Shown: positions 56,592-64,000 of the stretch, in pieces
Layout: every line of letters begins with the position of its first letter
Numbering within the stretch: position 1 is the first letter of the stretch
Assembly (NCBI GenBank): GCA_036924085.1
Contig: JAVGWX010000018.1
Location: forward strand, 18,558,964 to 18,622,963
DNA: 64,000 bases
From: Ariolimax columbianus
Taxonomy: Eukaryota; Mollusca; Gastropoda; Stylommatophora; Arionidae
Direction of reading: 5' to 3'
Program-made: the position numbers and the translations under genes
Notes under the pieces: model-generated
Told to the model about the DNA's origin: nothing
Seen by the model: only the letters and a program-made list of their open reading frames with translations
The model's database searches: none

Positions 56592-56741
56592 ATGTGCTTT
56601 CTCTGGTCCTCGTATGTTGGGCAATTTTGCAGCAGATGTTCAGCGGTCATTTTCCCTGTACCACATGTGCATTCGTTGGTGCCACCTATCTTCAGTTTAT
56701 TGAATTGATGGTACCTCAGTCTGTTGTGGCCTGTGCGGAGT
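56592..56741 (-). pseudogene. RNase H LINE C-terminal fragment, extra copy
   Basis: cctcgtatgttgggcaattt, cagcagatgttcagcggtca and gcattcgttggtgccaccta correspond to the knuckle region of the two longer copies (40105-40250 and 56885-57010). It abuts the (TTC)n tail of the next element directly, suggesting insertion of one copy into or beside another. Confidence 0.8.
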
Positions 56742-58325
56742 CTTCTTCTTCTTCTTCGTACGCAGTCAGACAGTAACCATTATTTTTTCGAAAAAAGCGG
56801 CGGTCATCATGAGGCTGTCGCCACTGCCATAGAGCTTGTCTTGCAGTTCCACTGGTGATGGCCACATCTGCTCTCTCTGATCTTCGTATGTCGGGCAGTT
56901 CTGCAGCAGATGTTCAGCGGTCATTTTACCGGTACCGCACGGGCATTCGTCGGTACCACATATCTTCAATTTGTTGAATAGGTGGTACCTCGTCTATTGT
57001 GGCCAGTGCAAAGTCTGAAGACAACAACCTGCTCTCTTCGGTTCAACTGGTAATAGGCATCGTTTTTGGTGTAACCAGTATGTTCGGTTTCCCATTTGGT
57101 CATGTATCTGGCTTTGATAAGCTGTTTTGACTCTTCGTACGTCATACTAGTATCTGTTTGTGGTAGTCTTGCACCTTCTTTTGCCAGTCTGTCTGCCTCC
57201 TCGTTGCCTTGGATGTTACAGTGTGATGAGACCCACTGTACCACTACCCTTTTTGGTGCGCACTGCTGGCACAGTTTGCAGAGTGCTGCTCTTAAGTCAT
57301 TAAGCTCAGTTTTTTTCTGGCTTTTTAGCGCTGTGACTACGGCGAGAGCATCTGTAAGCAGGACTATATGTCTTTCATATTCTTTGTGTGTCACCATTTC
57401 TTCCATTGCCGCCATCAGTGCCTCTGCCTCCGCTCTGAAATTGCTTGTGTACTTACCAGTAGCGAATGACAGTGTTATTTGTCTGCCATTTGGTAGGTTC
57501 AGGAATGCTCCTGAACCTCCGTTCTGTGTAGTGTTTGTTACAGAACCGTCGGTGTATGCATGGGTCCAGTCCATGCTTGGGTAGCTTTTCGATATAAAGC
57601 TTAGGGTAGTATCTCTCCTTTCTTTTTCAGTCTGGCAGTTTTTGTTTCTAATACCTGGTATATTTTCTAACACCTCTGGAAATATATCCTGCCTACAGGA
57701 AGGTTTTAGTACAGTAGTGATGGGTTTTGGTGTTGTTATTGCGTTTATGGGATCTTCGTGCATCTTTTCTTTGGCTATTTCTGCAAAGTTTCTCCGCTTT
57801 AGTTTCCCATTTCCCAAATTGTTTAGTCTCTGGTGCATTGGATGGTCAGTCAGTCTTCGGAGTTTCTCTGACTGCAGCTGGGCTCTGCAGTCTCTTCTGT
57901 CTGTCATGGATTGCAGATTTGTAATTTTTTCAAGTTCTACAATTGGCGTTGACTTCATGCCTTCTGTTATAACTCTCATGGCTTGGTTTTGAAGTTTGCT
58001 AATTTTATCAAAGTTCGCCTTTGCTGCTGTTGCCCATGACGCAATGTCATTCTCGAGAACTGGTCTTTCTCTTCCAGTGTACAGTTTCTTAAGTATTCTT
58101 TCGTCTGCTTCCCAGCTTGTGCCAGCAAGGTTCCTCGTGATTGCCATTCTTTGTCTTGCTCTCATTCGGTTTCTCTCGATCTGACTTTTCCATGTCATGC
58201 GGCGATCAAATGTGACGCCCAAGTAGTTTAGGTTGTCATTTGGCCGCAGATATTTGCCGTTAAGACTTATTTTGGCGTTTTGTAGTTTATTTGAAAGCGA
58301 GAATATCGTACATGTTGTTTTTTCT
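56742..58325 (-). pseudogene. Non-LTR retrotransposon, RT C-terminus, RNase H and zinc knuckle
   Basis: Longest LINE remnant. The minus-strand frame opens near 58322 with LQNAKISLNGKYLRPNDNLN, then YLGVTFDRRMTWKSQIE (end of RT palm/thumb), LEKLYTG-type connection and an RNase H domain: HAYTDGSV, NFRAEAEALM, VLLTDALAVV and VSSHCNIQGNEEADRLAKEG. Next is REQVVVFRLCTGHNR. A one-base deletion near 56991 (cctcgtc versus cctcagtc in the 40-kb copy) shifts the frame; the rest, CPCGTGKMTAEHLLQNC to FFEKIMVTV, is in the next frame with stop at 56768-56766. The 3' tail is (GAA)n. 5'-truncated, lacking endonuclease and most of RT. Confidence 0.9.
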
Positions 58326-58344
58326 TAATTTATTTAACTGTACA

Positions 58345-58745
58345 TTCAATTCCGGATTCGTCCACCGGGGTCGTTGTGTATGACAACGACAAGAATAGCA
58401 CCAATGCCTCACAGAGCGTATGTCGTGAAAGGTGACTAATTGTGAAATGACATAACACCGGCCATGGTTAGATGGTTTATTAAGATCAGCATTGATGGCG
58501 CTTAACAGGCTGCGTGTCTACTTTGCTCGACTATTTGAGTCTATTACTATGGACTCGAACATCGGTTAACCACTCTTCCCGGCACTTATCCTAGCATAGC
58601 GGAGTAATACGGTGCTCGAGCCTAGCCCGTTAAGCAGGAAATCCTCCTCCTGGCTATATCCAGCTTAAACAAGAGCTGACACCTGCACAGGGGCATGCGC
58701 CCCTGTAGAAGTACAGGTCGATTAAGAACCAAAAACTCGTAGTGA
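58345..58745 (-). repeat. Dispersed repeat E, copy 3
   Basis: Reverse-oriented copy with gcttaacaggctgcgtgtct, gctcgagcctagcccgttaa and cagcttaaacaagagctgac. It begins within about 20 bp of the LINE's 5' truncation, so the two may belong to one composite. Confidence 0.75.
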
Positions 58746-58829
58746 GACGAGACAATGTGCCAGTCATTACGACTGTTAATTTGTGTGTCTAGAGAGAGAG
58801 ATTGTCGTTGATTCTGATTGTATTCTACA

Positions 58830-58936
58830 CATTTAACCAGAACAACTTATTTAATCCAATAATCTTTACTCTACAAAGTTTACTATCGCAACTTATTTAA
58901 TTCAGTAATTTGTACTCTACATAGTTAACCATCAAA
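58830..58936. repeat. 48-bp minisatellite, left part
   Basis: About two units with aacttatttaatccaataat and ctctaca. It resumes at 59209 after SINE-3. Confidence 0.8.
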
Positions 58937-58937
58937 G

Positions 58938-59208
58938 GCAAAAGCAAATACCGCCGTCCATCGTAGACGATGATGGCATAATTAATTTTGCTAGCTCTAA
59001 TTTTAGTATGGATTAACTGCGTTACTGTTTATCCTCACTCTCTCGTCTCGTGCCAACCGACCCCAGTGGCAAGTCAAGGACAAGACGACTAGGGGACGAC
59101 TACGAGATGCAAGGGACTCCGCCTTAAGCACCCGTGAAAAAGACGGCGGAGTTCTGAGTCGAACCCACACCACCTGATCACGGCTTAACCACTTCGCCAC
59201 GGAATAGT
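58938..59208 (-). mobile_element. SINE-3 family, copy 2, inside a minisatellite
   Basis: Head at right ccgtggcgaagtggttaagc, with a 9-bp internal deletion relative to copy 1, and B box ggttcgactc near 59164-59155. Body and 3' end atgccatcatcgtctacgat as in copy 1. Flanks atagttaaccatca (58919-58932) and atagttaactatca (59204-59217) look like a 14-bp target duplication with one mismatch, though the flank is also a repeat unit. Confidence 0.88.
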
Positions 59209-59385
59209 TAACTATCACAACTTATTTAATCCAGTAATCCGTACTCTACACGTAGTTAAATATCACAACTTATTTAATCCAGTAATCTGTACTCTACACA
59301 TAGTTAAATATCACAACTTATTTAATCCAGTAATCTGTACTCTACACAGAGTTAAATATCACAACTTATTTAATCCAACAATTTG
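59209..59385. repeat. 48-bp minisatellite, right part
   Basis: Three to four units (agttaaatatcacaacttat, ttaatccagtaatctgtact). Confidence 0.9.
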
Positions 59386-60350
59386 TTTGCTTTGTCCAAT
59401 ATTTACTATCTTTGTTTTTGTATCGTGCAATCTGTTTTCCCTTTTCAGATTCCTTCTTGCGGAAAATTGATTATTGAACTGGCCTCTCTTACATTTCATA
59501 TCCTATGACCTTTATATCTGTCTTTGGTCCCAACCAACTGCCACCAGTAGAATGTACATCTTGGTATGTTATTTTATTAATGTAAGACTTGGTATGTTAT
59601 TTGTTAACAATTTGTTTTGGTAGCTCGGCTATGTCGAGTACAGCAGGAAAAGAGAAAGTAATAAAGATACATTATTTTTTTAATCCTCCTTTCTTTATGA
59701 ACATAGTGTAGGCAGACCATCTCACAAAAACTACAACAAAACATTATCAGTAATTCATTGACTCAAGCAGTAGCATGTGTGAATGCTAGTCAACTTTATT
59801 CAGGAGGATATACTTTGTTTACTGCAGCTTTCTTTGTACAAAATAAAACATGATTAAGGGCGAGGTGAGGATGGGGCTAACACCCTCATCATGCAAAAAC
59901 AATATGCAGCAGGTACCATAACTGCAAGATAAATGCTTTGTAACAAGCTTTGCACAGTGATGATCTTCATGCTCAAATGAAGTGAAAGGATACGTCTGCT
60001 TTCTACCCGAATCCCCTTTAAAAAAAATCAACAAAATGAAAACAATTCTTTATTTTCAAAAATTAATTCTTAATCATTCCTTATGTAAAGTACAAAAGCA
60101 CAATATACAGAGCTTCAATGTTCTCAAACTAAATAATCAGAAATTGAAAGATGAATATCATAGCTGTTGAGTTGTGTAGATGGCCAAGCCAAAGACACTC
60201 ATAAGACAAAACATTGTCTTGTATTTGGACCTAACTGTGCAGCTTCATCAGTAGAAATGTCCCAATAATATGTTGCTGTGTGCAGTCCTGCACCAGTTTT
60301 GTGCATTATCACACACGTGAAAACATATTTGAATGGTTTTCCTAGTTTGG
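59386..60350. other. No recognised gene
   Basis: AT-rich unique sequence. Short frames with no known motif. Confidence 0.35.
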
Positions 60351-60357
60351 TCAGCTG

Positions 60358-61198
60358 GTTCAGACACTGTTCTATCACAGGGTTCAGGCACTGCTCTATC
60401 ACAGGGTTCAGGCACTGTTCTATCACAGGGTTCAGACACTGCTCTATCACAGGGTTCAGGCACTGTTCTATCACAGGGTTCAAGCACTGCTCTGTCACAG
60501 GGTTCAGGCACTGTTCTATCACAAGGTTCAGGCACTGTTCTATCACAGGGTTCAGACACTGTTCTATCACAGGGTTCAGGCACTGTTCTATCACAGGGTT
60601 CAGGCACTGCTCTATCACATGGATCAGACACTGCTCTATCACAGGGTTCAGGCACTGCTCTATCACAGGGTTCAGGCACTGCTCTATCACAGGGTTCAGG
60701 CACTGTTCTATCACAAGGTTCAAACACTGCTCTATCACAGGGTTCAGGCACTGTTCTATCTCAGAGTTCAGACGCTGCTCTATCACAGGGTTCAGACACT
60801 GCTCTATCACAGGGTTCAGACACTGCTCTATTACAGGGTTCAGACACTGGTCTGTCACAGGATTCAGACACTGCTCTATCACATGATTCAGGCACTGCTC
60901 TATCCCAGAGTTCAGACACTGCTCTATCACAGGGTTCAGACACTGCTCTATCACGGGGTTCAGGCAATTCTCTATCACATGGTTCAGACACTGCTCTATC
61001 ACAGGATTCAGACACTGCTCTATCGCAGGGTTCAGGCACTGCTCTATCACAGTGTTCAGGCACTGCTCTATTACAGGGTTCAGACACTGCTCTATCACAG
61101 GGTTCAGGCACTACTCTATCACAGGGTTCAGTCACTACTGTATCACAGGGTTCAGGCACTACTCTATCACAGGGTTCAGACACTACTCTATCACAGTT
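60358..61198. repeat. 24-bp minisatellite, tctatcacagggttcaggca type
   Basis: About 35 units, constant 24-bp period with no length variants, hence long frames in all six readings (up to 299 residues). None is a gene. Confidence 0.96.
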
Positions 61199-61234
61199 GA
61201 TGTCTACTGGCTAACGTTTTGATGCTGGTACCCA

Positions 61235-61795
61235 TTGTCATCAATAGCTTCTTCCTGGATCAAGACGCTGAGCAGCGCATGAGCTGCAGTGGTCAGCGAC
61301 CCATAGCTGACTGCTAGCGTCAGGGCCAGCTGAGCAGCGCATGAGCTGCAGTGGTCAGCGACCCATAGCTGACTGCTAGCGTCAGGGCCAGCTGAGCAGC
61401 GCATGAGCTGCAGTGGTCAGCGACCCATAGCTGACTGCTAGCGTCAGGGCCAGCTGAGCAGCGCATGAGCTGCAGTGGACAGCAACCTATAGCTGACTGC
61501 TAGCGTCAGGGCCAGCGAACCAAAGCTGACAAGACCCTTCTACACCTCCACACGGTGGTCCTGGATAACAGGCTGCAGCAGTGCAGACTGGCTAAGGAGA
61601 AGGGATCGAAGAGGGAATGCTAACCCGGTACTCAAAAAATGCTTGCTGAAGTCGGATGTGTTGGACCAAAAGGTGCAAATACCGCAGTTAAACTGTAACT
61701 ACGACACAATGCATTCCGTTCTCTGGACTACATGCTGCTACTTAAGCCCTTTCAGGGTTTGGTAGAGGGAGATTGAGAACGAACGAAGCCAAGCT
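61235..61795 (+). mobile_element. Dispersed repeat D, copy with 62-bp internal expansion
   Basis: Plus orientation. A 62-bp block (ctgagcagcgcatgagctgc, agtggtcagcgacccatagc, tgactgctagcgtcagggcc) is present four times at 61268-61515, then the single-copy remainder ggataacaggctgcagcagt, ggatcgaagagggaatgcta, gcattccgttctctggacta and ctttcagggtttggtagagg matches 32395-32700 reversed. Confidence 0.8.
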
Positions 61796-62028
61796 AATAG
61801 CTTTTTCCACCGCTTCCTAAATAATATTTGTGATTTCATCAACCACAAACGTCTCTTCACGAGATTGGTAATCATCCATGATGGCGTATTTATATTGTCT
61901 TCGTGTATAATTCTTCAAACAATCAGCATTACTCAATACAGCCTTCCTAGTTATAACAGTCGAACTGTGTGTCTTGATAACAGCCAATTACCAAAATAAT
62001 CTTAAACTATAAAATAATCATTAGGGGT
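61796..62028. other. No recognisable feature
   Basis: Unique AT-rich. Confidence 0.3.
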
Positions 62029-62240
62029 TCAGTGGTCTCGAGGTCAGGTGTCCGCCTCGGGTTGCGGAGATGGCGGGTTCGAATGACTGTTGAGAGCGGA
62101 TTTTTTTTCATGTAGAACTTCTGGTAAAACATTCCCCTGTTCTCTGGTTTAGTGAGATCGGACTCCCGAGTTCAGTGTCGAGCACGTTGAAAATCCCTTG
62201 ACAGTTAGATATCGAAATTAACGGTCGCTGCCCGGACAAA
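62028..62240 (+). mobile_element. SINE-2 family, copy 2
   Basis: Head cagtggtctcgaggtcaggt (62030-62049), B-box-like gggttcgaatg (62075-62085), body cattcccctgttctctggtt, gttcagtgtcgagcacgttg and tgacagttagatatcgaaat. Matches 52940-53150 in reverse. Confidence 0.78.
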
Positions 62241-62429
62241 ATCCAAAAATTCTAGTTAAACATCTATCCAAATAATTTGTATCTTCCCCCAGGCCTAGTA
62301 AGCCGCAGGAAGTATTAAAATACCTGCTACCTATAGTCGAAGCCTAAGACTACCTGGCTCCAGACATTAACATGCCTGTTTGAATACCAGGATTCCAAGT
62401 ATAAAGATAGTCCTATAGCGATGAAGGGA

Positions 62430-62600
62430 GCAGCGTAGCGCAGTGGTTAGCGCGCTGGCTTTTCATCTGAGTGGTCCTGGGTTCATTCCCCAGTTGAGGC
62501 GGTAATGTTTATTCAGACCCTAAAAGGGTACCGCTTCAGTCCGCGAAGTAAAAGCGGTGAGGGAGAGGAGATGGCTATCGCCCTCATATAGCCAAGCCTT
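62430..62600 (+). mobile_element. SINE-5, tRNA-derived (single copy)
   Basis: The head gcagcgtagcgcagtggtta then gcgcgctggct has a strong A box (62436-62451), and ggttcattccc (62480-62490) is a B box with one mismatch. The tRNA-like part is followed by a body (ccctaaaagggtaccgcttc, agcggtgagggagaggagat) as in mollusc SINEs. A 15-bp minisatellite follows closely. Confidence 0.78.
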
Positions 62601-62647
62601 TGAAATGTGAGATCACTAACACCTCACACCCCCACGGCAGTAATGCT

Positions 62648-63362
62648 ATGGGAATGAGGGTACTGGACATGAGAGCACTGGACACGAGGGCGCTGGACAT
62701 GAGGGCGCTGGACATGAGAGTGCTGGACATGAGGGTACTGGACATGAAGGTACTGGACATGAGGGTACTAGACATGAGAGTACTGGACATGATGGTTCTA
62801 GACATGATGGTACTAGACATGAGGGTACTAGACATGATGGTACTAGACATGAGGGTACTAGACATGAGGGTACTAGACATGAGGGTACTACACATGATGG
62901 TACTAGACATGAAGGTACTAGACATGAGGGTGCTAGACATGATGATACTGGACATGATGGTACTGGACATGATGGTACTAGACATGATGGTACTAGGCAT
63001 GAGGGTACTAGACATGATGGTACTAGACATGAAGGTATTAGACATGAGGGTACTGGACATGATGGTACTAGACATGATGGTACTAGACATGAAGGTACTA
63101 GACATGAGGGTACTAGACATGAGGGTACTAGACATGATGGTACTAAACATGAAGGTACTAGACATGAGGGTACTAGACATGAGGGTACTAGACATGATGG
63201 TACTAGACATGAAGGTACTAGCCATGATGGTACTAGACATGATGGTACTAGACATGAAGGTACTAGACATGAGGGTACTAGACATGATGGTACTAGACAT
63301 GATGGTACTAGACATGAAGGTACTAGACATGATGGTACTAGACATGAAGGTACTAGACATGG
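62648..63362. repeat. 15-bp minisatellite, gacatgagggtacta type
   Basis: About 48 units, invariant 15-bp length; variation is mostly gagg, gatg or gaag at positions 6-9. The 258-312-residue frames are artefacts. Confidence 0.96.
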
Positions 63363-64000
63363 AACTGAATTCTGTTGTTGTTGAACCTCGTTTGTTGCAT
63401 CAGCTGTTGAAAGCTCGTGTTCTTGTAGCATATCAGTCATTTCATCTATCCATCTTAGACATGGTTTTTCTCAATGTTTGTTATCACATCTTCTTGTGTT
63501 ATATGTCTGTACTGGCAGTTGATCGGACTGCATTCTAATAATCATCGTGTTTCCAAGCTGGCTCCGCTGTCAGTACATCGAGACGATAACTTCAGATTTC
63601 TAATGCACTATCTCATTCTTTCTCTCCTGGAGATATTGATGACTTTTCTTCGACAGTTAATGTCTACAAAATCAACATTGGAAATATTTCTGATAAATTA
63701 TAACGAACGGAAATGACCTTCCATTAAACATCACTATCTTGTCTTCGTGAAATTCCTCCATAAACCTGTTTTTCTGGTAGTGGGTCACATGTGGTTTAAC
63801 GATGCTATACGCAAAAGATCCTACCTGTTCCATCTGGAACTCTAGTTTGAATACCTGGGAGAAGAAGTAAACATCCAGGAAAGCTAAAAAAGAGATTTAG
63901 TAAATCAAGACCAGAAATTACAGACAGGTGCAAAATAAGACAAGAGTATGCCTCGTACATGGGCTGTGTTATCTTGATAATTAAGTTACAGTTATGCATT
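63363..64000. other. No recognised gene
   Basis: Unique sequence. Frames at 63474 and 63805 lack motifs I can name. Confidence 0.35.

Noticed and set aside
60199..61214. Frames up to 299 residues on both strands ([16 protein letters not shown])
   Set aside because: A 24-bp period without stops opens all frames; no start context, no homology, no splice signals.
62584..63538. 258-312-residue frames over the MRVLD/LVPSC repeats
   Set aside because: 15-bp minisatellite translated in three frames.

Overview
The window is eukaryotic nuclear DNA, most likely from a mollusc and probably a gastropod. Evidence: a partial 18S rRNA gene that, as far as I recall family sequences, looks molluscan/lophotrochozoan; spliced animal TRPC-channel exons with GT-AG borders; TTAGGG-type repeats; tRNA-derived SINEs; and many decayed non-LTR retrotransposons whose reverse-transcriptase tails carry a zinc finger or an RNase H domain. 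There is no bacterial gene organisation. Almost every long open frame is the translation of a tandem repeat.

Layout. 0-6.3 kb: reverse-transcriptase and RNase H fragments plus microsatellites. 6.36-8.22 kb: a degenerate TTAGGG-like array, followed by T/G-rich repeats. 9.1-15.1 kb: a run of simple repeats and minisatellites, with two SINEs. 16.9-19.3 kb: a broken ribosomal DNA segment, with probable 5' external spacer, the first two thirds of 18S, then a jump into the very 3' end of 28S, with the 18S/28S junction duplicated. 20-30.5 kb: retroelement 3' ends and about ten minisatellites. 30.6-43.7 kb: the only confident protein-coding gene, the first two coding exons of a TRPC-type cation channel on the minus strand, separated by a 12.6-kb intron filled with minisatellites, SINE, LINE and mariner remains. 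43.7-64 kb: more minisatellites and retroelement fragments, and one unrecognised possible terminal exon at 50.25-50.46 kb.

Main themes. (1) The TRPC exons join in phase 0 and are intact; later exons were not found in the window. (2) More than twenty-five tandem-repeat families cover a large share of the window. Several grew out of retroelement coding sequence, and four flank a SINE on one or both sides. (3) The rDNA segment is a chimera with local duplications and is very unlikely to make functional rRNA. Copy numbers and repeat periods were counted by eye; clade names for retroelements are tentative because no database search was possible.
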